Source: Deltaproteobacteria bacterium
GTDB lineage: Bacteria; Desulfobacterota; Desulfobulbia; Desulfobulbales; SURF-16
Assembly: GCA_029939635.1 (NCBI GenBank)
Contig: JAOZSN010000071.1
Location: 1 to 8,804, forward strand
Length of the DNA stretch: 8,804 bases
Reading direction: 5' to 3'
Shown: piece by piece, positions 1-5,192 of the stretch
How positions within the stretch are numbered: position 1 is the first letter of the stretch
How the letters are laid out: each line of letters starts with the position of its first letter
Program-made: the position numbers and the translations under genes
The notes under the pieces: generated by a model
The model's input: the letters and a program-made list of their open reading frames with translations, nothing else
Database searches by the model: none
Told to the model about the DNA's origin: nothing

Positions 1-32
1 TTCGTCTTTTGTAATAATTTTCCTTTTTGATT

Positions 33-108
33 TGGCGAACAGGGTTGGACTCGAACCAACGACTTAAAGATTTGGAATCTTTCTCTCTACCGACTGAGTT
101 ACCTGAAC
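33..108 (-). tRNA. tRNA-Trp (CCA anticodon), structurally degenerate
   Basis: The minus strand folds as a 76-nt cloverleaf. The anticodon stem is AAAGA/TCTTT around the loop TTCCAAA (anticodon CCA at 73-75). The T arm is GTTGG-TTCGAGT-CCAAC, the discriminator is G and the 3' CCA is encoded. It would read UGG. Two faults are visible. The acceptor strands GTTCAGG and CCTGTTC leave two adjacent T-T mismatches at pairs 2-71 and 3-70, and the D stem ACTC/GAGA has an A-A mismatch at 10-25. The D arm and the T-arm region resemble tRNA-Asn/Lys rather than a usual bacterial tRNA-Trp, which starts AGGGGC. It may be a decaying or horizontally acquired second Trp tRNA. The identity of the anticodon is secure; function is doubtful. 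Confidence 0.8.
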
Positions 109-109
109 A

Positions 110-184
110 TGGTTGAGGATGAAGGATTCGAACCTCCGATGAACTGCCCCAAAAACAGTTGGCATACCACTTGCCTAATCCTCA
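110..184 (-). tRNA. tRNA-Gln (UUG anticodon)
   Basis: The minus strand forms a full 75-nt cloverleaf: acceptor TGAGGAT/ATCCTCA with seven perfect pairs, D arm GGC-AAGTGGTAT-GCC as in other glutamine tRNAs, anticodon stem ACTGT/GCAGT closing on a T-G wobble, loop TTTTGGG with anticodon TTG at 150-152, T arm GGAGG-TTCGAAT-CCTTC, discriminator A and encoded CCA. The weak U1-A72 pair suits glutaminyl-tRNA synthetase recognition. Position 37 is G where A is usual. Its CCA ends one base before the 5' end of the tRNA-Trp, so the two are surely one transcript. Its 5' end lies six bases after the stop of the truncated msrA, so transcription from the msrA promoter would run into it. Confidence 0.93.
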
Positions 185-189
185 ATATT

Positions 190-567
190 TTAGGAAAAAT
201 GAGTCATGAATTCATTTCTCCTAGTGTTTATTATTTTGAATCCAATAAACAAGATTGTTCTCGAAAGCCTTTCACTTCTTCTCGTCAGTTTTTCATAGCT
301 GATTTGGGCAGGGTCATAGCTGATTTGCACCGCCTCGACATGGCCACTGCCACCGGCAGATACCTGTTCATAGGTGGGGTTTTCTACAGTGCCGTTGGTG
401 TAGCCGCTTATGACGTTGTCTACCCCTTGCAGTTTTTCAAAGGGTGACTCCATACACCAGAAGCAGCCGCCGGCAAAGGTGGCTTTAGTGAATTTTTGCT
501 TGGCGGGGCTTGGGGGTGGTAGGGTCATAAGGATGAGTAGGGCGCAGAGTATGGTTGTTGTTTTCAT
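190..567 (-). pseudogene. msrA: msrA, peptide methionine-(S)-S-oxide reductase, 3'-truncated
   Basis: MsrA reduces methionine-S-sulfoxide in proteins. This reading frame starts with a likely signal peptide (about residues 1-22, ending SPA), so the parent protein was exported. The active-site motif GGCFWCME follows at 33-40, then the conserved stretch through SGYTNG, the GHVEAV segment and QISYEKL near 87-93. Similarity stops there (around base 285). The family continues for roughly 70-100 more residues with a GGQ.xDxGxQYRSxI region; here about 32 unrelated residues follow before a stop at 190. I found no MsrA sequence in the other two frames of the tail, so this is a deletion or replacement and not a frameshift. 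The tRNA-Gln gene begins six bases later. An AGAGG ribosome site precedes the ATG. A functional enzyme is unlikely. Confidence 0.85.
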
Positions 568-589
568 GGGATACCTCTTGAAAAGTATG

Positions 590-618
590 ATTATAGCAGA
601 AAGGGGTAACTATTAAGA
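590..618 (-). promoter_or_regulatory. Predicted promoter of the msrA remnant
   Basis: On the minus strand an extended -10 box TGCTATAAT (TATAAT at 595-590) lies 22 bases upstream of the msrA ATG. The -35 is weak (TCTTAA at 618-613 with a 17-base spacer), as is common when the TG extension is present. It may now drive the downstream tRNA-Gln and tRNA-Trp as well. Confidence 0.55.
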
Positions 619-737
619 GGTGGTTGGTGGGAAAAAAATTCCCTTAAATTTTAAAAGTTGGGGCCGGAGGTGTTCTTTTCGTGCCCTTGGCTAGTCCGGG
701 TGGGGAGGAGCTGTCTTATCTTCGCGGCTACTGACAT
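618..737. other. Gene-free stretch between msrA promoter and inverted-repeat element
   Basis: No convincing reading frame on either strand. It contains a small hairpin (GGGAA, five A, TTCCC at 629-643) and a GC-rich part with CCGGA at 664-668 facing TCCGG at 695-699. Neither is followed by a clear T run, and I assign no function. Confidence 0.4.
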
Positions 738-847
738 TCTTTTCCTTGATCGCCTAGGCTCTCTGTAGAAAAAAAGCATCACGCTCGTTTCTCGCTGAAA
801 AACGGTACTTATTTTCTTTCGTTCCCCAAGGCGATACTACGAAAAGA
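738..847. repeat. Long imperfect inverted-repeat element (copy 1)
   Basis: The left arm at 738-758 contains TCTTTTC and ATCGCCTAGG. The right arm at 826-847 contains CCAAGGCGAT and GAAAAGA. The outer 7 bases match exactly and the inner 10 match with one mismatch; the 4 and 5 bases between them are unpaired. About 67 bases lie between the arms. The element ends at the base before the stop codon of the FAD oxidoreductase, so the transcript of that gene would fold here. It may act as a 3' stabiliser or terminator, or be a MITE-like intergenic repeat. It shares ordered motifs with the element at 2756-2871. Confidence 0.6.
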
Positions 848-2320
848 TTACTCCCTATCAATCTCCGAGCACGGATCACACGCCGAACCCTTTAAATGAA
901 AAAAGAACTTCAACCCCTTCTTAATAGTAGGCGAAAATATCTTAGGAGAAAAGAAACTTCCAGCCACCCGCTTATTAATTTCGGCCAGGGTAGGATAGGG
1001 GTGAATGGCACCAGCCAGGGTGGAGAGTTTTGTCTTCCCATTTAACAGGGCAATCCATTCACTAATGAGATCTCCTGCCCGTGGCCCGGTAATCTGTACG
1101 CCTAAGGGGCGTTCCTTATGGTCAAGAATCAACTTAATCTTGCCAGCTGTTTCTCCCTCAGCCAAGGCACGGTCATTACCTTCAAATGGTTCTGTCCATA
1201 TCTGATAGTCAAGCCCGGCAGCCTTGGCGGCCTTCTCGTTTATGCCGATGGATGCCAATTCTGGGTCAGTGTAGGTGGCCCATGGCATCCAGCTGTAATC
1301 AGCCTTGCGGGGGAGATGGAAGATGGCGTTGCTCACCACAATGCCCCCCTCATAGCCGGCAGCATGGGTAAACTGGAAGGCACCATTCACATCGCCGGGG
1401 GCGTAAATGTGGGAGTGGTTGGTGCGTAATCGTTTGTCAACAATGATGCCTTTGTTGTTCATCTGCACATCAATCTTATTGAGCCCCAGGTCATCCACAT
1501 TGGCCTGGCGACCCAAGGCCACCAGCAAGGTGTTTGCCCTGACTGTCTGCTCCTTGCCCTGCTTATCAGTGAATTGCACCTGTCGGCCCTGGTTGATGTC
1601 GCTGATGTTTTTGATGGCAGCACCCAGGTAAAATTGCACCCCCTCCTCCTCCATGACGTGCATGACAATATCTGCCATGTCCTTATCCTCCTTGCTGAGG
1701 ATCTGCTGGGAACGTTGGATCACCGTGACCTTGCTGCCCAGGCGGGCAAAGGATTGCGCCATCTCGCAGGCAATGGGGCCAGCCCCCAGGACAATGAGTG
1801 ATTGCGGCAGGGTGTCGAGATAAAAGATCTCTTTATTGGTAATATGGGGGGTGTTCTCCAGGCCAGGAAAGGGCGGAGCTGAGGGCGAAGAGCCGGTGGC
1901 AATGACCCAATGTTTGGCGGAGATGGAGCGGCCGTCCAAATCAATGCTGTGCTCATCTGTAAAGTGGGGGCTACCAAACTCCACCTTGGTCCCCAGCTTA
2001 CAGAAACGCTCCACGGAGTCGTGCAGCTGAATCGTCTCAATTACCTCTTTGATGCGTGCTGCTACCTTGGAAAAATCAACAGGTGCCCGCTCCACCACCG
2101 GCAGACCAAAATCTGTGGCCCGCTGCATCATGTGATAGACATGGGCTGATTTAATCAGGGTCTTGGAGGGCACACAGCCATAATGGAGGCAGTCACCCCC
2201 CAAGAGCGGTTCCTTTTCAATGAGCAGGGTCTTGGCCTCCAACTGCGAGGCACCTGCACTAACAGTAAGGCCAGCAGCACCACCGCCAATAACACCGATA
2301 TCATAGTCGAAGCTTGGCAT
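848..2320 (-). CDS. MerA-like FAD-dependent pyridine nucleotide-disulfide oxidoreductase
   Basis: A 490-residue class I flavoprotein disulfide reductase of the lipoamide dehydrogenase/mercuric reductase group, cytoplasmic. Visible parts in order: FAD-binding GGGAAG at 12-17; redox-active disulfide C44-LHYG-C49 followed by VPSK; ATGS at 141-144; NAD(P)-binding GAGPIACE at 179-186; second FAD motif YAPGD at 306-310; and a C-terminal interface with YPTLAE at 442-447. Tyr442 stands where lipoamide dehydrogenase has its catalytic His, as in MerA. There is no N-terminal heavy-metal domain and no MerA vicinal cysteine pair, but the tail carries C481-DP-C484. Mercury reduction is therefore not supported; the substrate is unknown. 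A strong AAGGAG site lies 7 bases before the ATG. The cytochrome c gene ends 40 bases upstream on the same strand, suggesting cotranscription. Related proteins are often fused to or next to TVP38/TMEM64 proteins, one of which is encoded at 3709-4401. Confidence 0.9.
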   Translation of the reverse strand: MPSFDYDIGVIGGGAAGLTVSAGASQLEAKTLLIEKEPLLGGDCLHYGCVPSKTLIKSAHVYHMMQRATDFGLPVVERAPVDFSKVAARIKEVIETIQLHDSVERFCKLGTKVEFGSPHFTDEHSIDLDGRSISAKHWVIATGSSPSAPPFPGLENTPHITNKEIFYLDTLPQSLIVLGAGPIACEMAQSFARLGSKVTVIQRSQQILSKEDKDMADIVMHVMEEEGVQFYLGAAIKNISDINQGRQVQFTDKQGKEQTVRANTLLVALGRQANVDDLGLNKIDVQMNNKGIIVDKRLRTNHSHIYAPGDVNGAFQFTHAAGYEGGIVVSNAIFHLPRKADYSWMPWATYTDPELASIGINEKAAKAAGLDYQIWTEPFEGNDRALAEGETAGKIKLILDHKERPLGVQITGPRAGDLISEWIALLNGKTKLSTLAGAIHPYPTLAEINKRVAGSFFSPKIFSPTIKKGLKFFFHLKGSACDPCSEIDRE

Positions 2321-2360
2321 GGGAACTCCTTTTTTCGGGGAGACTGTTCAGCCGAAAAAG

Positions 2361-2705
2361 CTATTTATGGCATGTAGAGCACGACTTACCCTTTGGCACT
2401 TTTTTCTCGACATGACAGGGCCAGCAGAGCTTAGTGTGGAAATCATTTTTAAAGCCACTTTTCTTTTGTAATTCCACCCGCATACCATCTCCACCTGCAC
2501 TAGAGACATGGCAGCTTTCACAGGGGAATTTTTGCTGATGCTGCTTATGGGGAAAGATGACGGTTTTTTTCTTGCCCTCCACAGCAAAGGCCTCTTTAAG
2601 GTCAATGGTATCAGGGCCACCATTGCCTGCCTGGGCAGTACCAGCGACAAGTAAGAGGGCAAATAGACAATTTAGTAGAACGAAACTATGTCTTAATTTC
2701 ATCAT
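2361..2705 (-). CDS. Periplasmic three-heme cytochrome c (class III, c7-type)
   Basis: A 114-residue precursor with a signal peptide (positive MMKLRH, a hydrophobic stretch at 8-20, cleavage after AQA at 24-26). The mature protein of about 88 residues has exactly three heme motifs: CESCH at 62-66, CWPCH at 94-98 and CSTCH at 109-113. Three further histidines (53, 56 and 90) lie where sixth ligands of bis-His class III cytochromes are expected, matching the three-heme c7 family of periplasmic electron shuttles (about 70 residues mature). The lysine-rich surface also fits. The fourth heme of tetraheme c3 is absent, not lost by truncation, since the third motif ends the protein. The start is ATGATG with only a weak GGTAA upstream, so the second ATG (2702) is also possible. 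It is followed after 40 bases by the FAD oxidoreductase; direct electron exchange is unlikely because the two are in different compartments. Confidence 0.88.
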   Translation of the reverse strand: MMKLRHSFVLLNCLFALLLVAGTAQAGNGGPDTIDLKEAFAVEGKKKTVIFPHKQHQQKFPCESCHVSSAGGDGMRVELQKKSGFKNDFHTKLCWPCHVEKKVPKGKSCSTCHK

Positions 2706-2755
2706 AATAAGTTACCAAGAGCTAGATAATATTAGAAAAATTGGAACATGAAAGA

Positions 2756-2871
2756 TCAGCAACGCCTTAGATTTGGTCATTCGGAGTCTCGTACACTCGC
2801 TTACTTAGACCTGCGAAGCGTACTTGTGGTACGTGGGCAGGTTTAAATGGGCAAAGATGAGGTGTTGCTGA
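2756..2871. repeat. Inverted-repeat element with nested hairpins (copy 2)
   Basis: The 26-base ends at 2756-2781 and 2846-2871 are inverted repeats without gaps: 20 of 26 positions are complementary and three more can form G-U pairs in RNA. Nested inside are ACCTGC/GCAGGT (2809-2814, 2837-2842) and CGTAC/GTACG (2819-2823, 2829-2833) with a TTGTG loop. The element begins four bases after the desulfoferrodoxin stop codon in transcription direction. No reading frame is carried. Likely a MITE-like or structured intergenic repeat that may also end or protect the desulfoferrodoxin transcript. Confidence 0.75.
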
Positions 2872-2875
2872 ACTT

Positions 2876-3253
2876 TTACGATGCTACCCAGAGTCCGTGG
2901 AGATTACAGTAGGCGCGTGCAGTGACCTTATCAGCCTTGAGGGCAAAGGTGGCCACCGGGGTATCGCCTGGTTTAAGATGCTGACGATAGACTGTGTCTC
3001 CAGCCTGTAACTCGATCCACTCGATGTAATGATCATCTGCCATGGGGTGGGCCACAGAGCCGACACTGACCTGCCAGCCATCTTCCTGCTTTTCAACAAC
3101 AGGCACATGTTTTTCCTGGGCTGCATCGGTAGAGTTCTCGGCAATTTTGCTCATGGGTTGGCCGCAGCAGACCAGCTCGCCGCCACCAACATGCACCATC
3201 TCAACCATATTGCCACATAGTTCACATTTATAGATATCTTGTAATGTTGCCAT
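2876..3253 (-). CDS. dfx: Desulfoferrodoxin (two-iron superoxide reductase)
   Basis: A 125-residue cytoplasmic enzyme reducing superoxide to hydrogen peroxide without making oxygen, a main oxygen defence of sulfate reducers. All ligands are at canonical positions. Rubredoxin-like centre I has C10, C13, C29 and C30 (the paired CC is typical of desulfoferrodoxin). Catalytic centre II has H49, H69, H75, C116 and H119, with E47 and K48 of the EKHVP loop. Length equals the family norm, so it is the complete two-domain form and not neelaredoxin. A strong AGGAGG lies 8 bases before the ATG. No rubredoxin or rubredoxin oxidoreductase gene is adjacent in this window, unlike the usual sulfate-reducer context. 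Two palindromes lie upstream (3300-3315 and 3325-3340), suggesting metal- or peroxide-responsive control. Confidence 0.97.
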   Translation of the reverse strand: MATLQDIYKCELCGNMVEMVHVGGGELVCCGQPMSKIAENSTDAAQEKHVPVVEKQEDGWQVSVGSVAHPMADDHYIEWIELQAGDTVYRQHLKPGDTPVATFALKADKVTARAYCNLHGLWVAS

Positions 3254-3288
3254 TGTCGTGCCTCCTGACTTGCAAAGGGGTGAGTGAT

Positions 3289-3317
3289 TTAATCATCTAG
3301 ATAGTAATTATTATCAA
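3289..3317 (-). promoter_or_regulatory. Predicted dfx promoter
   Basis: On the minus strand TTGATA (3317-3312, five of six to the -35 consensus) is followed after 17 bases by GATTAA (3294-3289, a poor -10). The start codon lies about 35 bases further on. The -35 is overlapped by the palindrome at 3300-3315, a good arrangement for repression. Confidence 0.4.
3300..3315. promoter_or_regulatory. Candidate Fur/PerR-type operator before dfx
   Basis: GATAGTAATTATTATC on the plus strand is a 16-bp palindrome broken at only one symmetric pair. On the minus strand the surrounding 15 bases match the 7-1-7 pattern TGATAAT-n-ATTATCA except for two positions in the second half. Family members (Fur, PerR, Zur) cannot be told apart by eye. 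Confidence 0.45.
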
Positions 3318-3324
3318 AAGGTAA

Positions 3325-3340
3325 AGAAATACTTATTTCT
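3325..3340. promoter_or_regulatory. Second palindrome before dfx
   Basis: AGAAATA-CT-TATTTCT is a perfect inverted repeat with 7-bp arms, centred 25 bp upstream of the centre of the first palindrome. Its sequence differs from the Fur/PerR-like box, so a different regulator or an activator site is possible. Confidence 0.35.
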
Positions 3341-3349
3341 GAGGGGATA

Positions 3350-3392
3350 GAAAAATAGTACTCGTTCACCGTGGGCTGGAAATGAGGAGTAC
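3350..3392 (-). terminator. Weak candidate terminator after the TVP38/DUF547 remnant
   Basis: On the minus strand GTACTC (3392-3387) pairs with GAGTAC (3363-3358), and the second arm is followed by TATTTTTC. The stem is short and the loop is long (23 bases), so this is tentative. Confidence 0.25.
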
Positions 3393-3411
3393 CTCTTGCT
3401 GGGCAAAATTA

Positions 3412-3712
3412 TCAGTTAGCTCTGTTATTGAGTGACCAGTAATATTTTTGCTAGCAGCTGATTTTTATTTTCCCCTGTTGAGCAGCTAGCTGCTGACTCA
3501 AAGTATTCTGGGCATATTTTTTTAGAAAAGCAAGAAGATCATCACCAAAATTACCCTTAAACCATTTAAAGATAGCGCTGACCCGCAGGGTTTGTCCCTT
3601 CCATTTTGTTAAATTGGGGGGCGTTGATAAAAGCTATGGCGTTGGCCGTGAGCTGGCTGTCCAGGTTGTCACCCGTATAGGGCGTGTTAATAAGCGTGGC
3701 AAAGGGGTTCAT
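3412..3712 (-). pseudogene. DUF547-domain protein, decayed remnant
   Basis: Read on the minus strand, the frame from 3712 gives MNPFATLINTPYTG and then DNLDSQLTANAIAFINAP, a typical DUF547 segment, and stops soon after. A one-base shift at the A4 run (3604-3607) continues the family sequence: KGQTLRVSAIFKWFKGNFG, DDLLAFLKKYA and GKIKIS. An in-frame TAG at 3453-3451 follows, then a match to the conserved YDWSLN end (here YYWSLNN) and a final TGA at 3414-3412. The gene thus lacks its N-terminal half and has one frameshift and one nonsense codon. Its ATG overlaps the TVP38 stop codon as ATGA, so the remnant is translationally coupled. The function of DUF547 proteins is unknown to me. Confidence is good that this is a DUF547 remnant, since several separate family motifs occur in order across the frames. 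Confidence 0.8.
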
Positions 3713-4401
3713 GTTTTTCTCCCTTGAATGAAGGTGACCAGCTTTTTGACCAGCAGGGGGAAGAGGCCGAGGATAACAAAGGATCCTATGAGACCAGGAG
3801 AGAGGATACCTGATATCGAGTCAATCTTGCCCAGCTCTTTGCCGGCATTGATAAAGACAGCAGTGCCAGCCAGCATGCCCAGTTGGGAGACCCAGTAGAA
3901 GGTGGTAAGCTTCATCTTGGTGAGTCCCATGACCAGGTTAATGACAAAGAAGGGGAAGACCGGGATCAAGCGCAGAGTGAAGAGATAAAAGGCACCTTCG
4001 CGAGCCATACCTTCGTTGATGGTGGTTAATTTGTCGCCAAATTTGTTCTGCACCCAATCGCGCAGGATAAAGCGGGCCGCAAAGAAGGCGACAGTGGCAC
4101 CGATGGAGGAGGCAAAGGAAACAATAATAAGGCCAGTCCCCAGGCCAAAGAGTGCTCCACCAGTCAGGGTGAGGATGACAGCCCCGGGCAGGGAAAGGGC
4201 GGTGACCAGGATATAGATGGTCATATAGCTGCCAATGACCGTGGCTGGTTTGGCCTGGTAAAGGTCGGTAAAGCGGGCCTGGGACTCTTTAAGGTAGGTC
4301 AGGGTCAGGTACTGGCCAAGATCAAAGGAAAAAAACAGGGCAACTAAAATACAGCCGCCAGCGATTAAGGCGAGTTTTTTAATGATATTTGTGTTCATCA
4401 T
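3709..4401 (-). CDS. TVP38/TMEM64 family inner-membrane protein (DedA superfamily)
   Basis: About 230 residues, usual for the family, with five or six hydrophobic segments: one after the start (ALIAGGCILVALFF), the central ALSLPGAVILTLTGGALFG re-entrant region, a glycine-rich IGATVAFFAARF segment and the signature RLIPVFPFFVINLVMG followed by FYWVSQLGMLAG. A basic tail (VKKLV..GRK) ends the protein. Family members are integral membrane proteins of uncertain function; DedA relatives are linked to lipid scrambling and membrane homeostasis. An open frame continues upstream to 4527, but that part runs through a palindrome and has no ribosome site or membrane character. GAGG before the double ATG (4401 and 4398) supports the start here; 4398 has the better spacing. 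The stop overlaps the ATG of the DUF547 remnant. The MerA-like oxidoreductase at 848-2320 is its probable functional partner. Confidence 0.88.
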   Translation of the reverse strand: MMNTNIIKKLALIAGGCILVALFFSFDLGQYLTLTYLKESQARFTDLYQAKPATVIGSYMTIYILVTALSLPGAVILTLTGGALFGLGTGLIIVSFASSIGATVAFFAARFILRDWVQNKFGDKLTTINEGMAREGAFYLFTLRLIPVFPFFVINLVMGLTKMKLTTFYWVSQLGMLAGTAVFINAGKELGKIDSISGILSPGLIGSFVILGLFPLLVKKLVTFIQGRKT

Positions 4402-4424
4402 ATGGCCTCGGTGTCTATTCTTTC

Positions 4425-4441
4425 GCCATAACAGATATGGC
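4425..4441. repeat. Short inverted repeat in the TVP38 leader
   Basis: GCCATA at 4425-4430 and TATGGC at 4436-4441 are perfect inverted repeats around five bases, 24-40 bases before the TVP38 start. It could be an operator or mRNA hairpin; no specific role can be read. Confidence 0.35.
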
Positions 4442-4466
4442 AAGTTTTCTCTGTAGGGCGGGGCGG

Positions 4467-4492
4467 CATTACAATAGCAGTCTATTGTAATG
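4467..4492. promoter_or_regulatory. Perfect 26-bp palindrome, likely operator upstream of TVP38 gene
   Basis: The 11-bp arms CATTACAATAG (4467-4477) and CTATTGTAATG (4482-4492) are exactly complementary around a CAGT spacer. It lies in the 168-bp gap between mobB and the TVP38 start, 66 bases before the start codon. It is not followed by a T run on either strand, so it is not a standard terminator. TACAAT in the minus-strand arm could serve as a -10 box. A dimeric repressor site is the simplest reading. Confidence 0.6.
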
Positions 4493-4569
4493 AGGCGTGT
4501 GCAGGGAGGAAATTCCCAAGTAAGCAAAGATTTTTATGATTTGGAAGTGATCAGGTAGGTGGGAGTGTA

Positions 4570-5121
4570 TTATAGCTGGCAACGGGCAATTATGAAATCT
4601 ACCACCTGCTTGGGGTTGTTCAGGTCAAGAAGGGGGAGATCTGTTTTCAGCTCAGCAGGGCTGTCGCTGGCCACAGCAATGATGGTATCATCATCAGGGA
4701 AAAGGCAGGGGTTGCCAGTTGACTGGCGGTGTACCTCTAGCTTGGCATGACGTGCCTCCTTAAAGCCTTCCACCAGGATAATATCGGCATGGTCAGGGTC
4801 GATATGACGCACCATGGTCAGCAGGTCTGGATAGTCATTTTCTTGGGGTTCCTCTCTCATTAAGGCCCACCGTTCTCCAGAGGCCACCAGAACTTGATCT
4901 GCCCCGGCCTGACGAAACTCATAACTGTCCTTGCCCGGTGTATCAATATCAAAGCCGCAATGAACATGTTTGATCAGGGCAGGATGTAGCCCACGTGCTT
5001 TTAGCAGGGGGATGATTTTTTTGAGCAGGGTGGTTTTACCTGTATTGCTGCCATAGGCACTGAAGCCAAGGACAGGCAGAGGCGTTGAGGCGGAAAAGGT
5101 CATTGAGCTAGTACATTCCAT
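4570..5121 (-). CDS. mobB: MobB, molybdopterin-guanine dinucleotide biosynthesis adaptor
   Basis: A 183-residue GTP-binding P-loop protein that assists MobA in converting molybdopterin to the guanine dinucleotide used by bis-MGD enzymes such as formate dehydrogenases. Motifs in order: P-loop GSNTGKTTLLKK at 24-35, ARGLHPALIKHVH, the family stretch DTPGKDSYEFRQAGADQ, RWALM, ILVEGFK, and the end IIAVASD followed by LDLNN. Similarity to the E. coli MobB runs over the whole length. The P-loop is one residue longer than in E. coli. Met7 (5103) is a possible alternative start; neither start has a strong ribosome site. mobA and moeA are not in the window. The ZIP transporter is divergently transcribed with 106 bases between the two start codons. 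Confidence 0.93.
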   Translation of the reverse strand: MECTSSMTFSASTPLPVLGFSAYGSNTGKTTLLKKIIPLLKARGLHPALIKHVHCGFDIDTPGKDSYEFRQAGADQVLVASGERWALMREEPQENDYPDLLTMVRHIDPDHADIILVEGFKEARHAKLEVHRQSTGNPCLFPDDDTIIAVASDSPAELKTDLPLLDLNNPKQVVDFIIARCQL

Positions 5122-5156
5122 ATAAGAGGGTAAAAGTGGGGTTTTGATGAGGTGCT

Positions 5157-5185
5157 ACAATAAACATTCTTGTTCTCTTTTGCAA
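5157..5185 (-). promoter_or_regulatory. Predicted mobB promoter
   Basis: On the minus strand TTGCAA (5185-5180) and TATTGT (5162-5157) are 17 bases apart, each four of six to consensus. This would start the transcript about 30 bases before the mobB ATG. Confidence 0.35.
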
Positions 5186-5192
5186 ACCAGTC

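Noticed and set aside
293..327. 14-bp direct repeat (TCATAGCTGATTTG) with a 21-bp period
   Set aside because: It lies in phase in the msrA coding frame and only reflects two QISY peptides seven residues apart, as the MsrA family allows.
109..447. Open frame on the plus strand beginning MVEDEGFEPP
   Set aside because: It translates the antisense of the tRNA-Gln and msrA; the start is a typical artefact of reading a tRNA as protein.
1005..2149. Several 60-106 residue open frames on both strands inside the FAD oxidoreductase gene
   Set aside because: They are out-of-frame shadows of a long gene with clear family motifs and no ribosome sites of their own.
848..2320. Mercuric reductase (merA) or lipoamide dehydrogenase (lpd) gene name
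   Set aside because: There is no heavy-metal domain, no MerA cysteine pair and no mer genes nearby, and the Lpd catalytic His is Tyr, so neither symbol is justified.
738..2871. CRISPR repeats or insertion-sequence ends for the two inverted-repeat elements
   Set aside because: There are only two copies 2 kb apart with different cores, no regular spacers and no transposase frame nearby.
4402..4527. N-terminal extension of the TVP38 protein from an ATG at 4527
   Set aside because: The added 42 residues are not membrane-like, run through the 26-bp palindrome and lack a ribosome site, whereas GAGG precedes the double ATG at 4401/4398.
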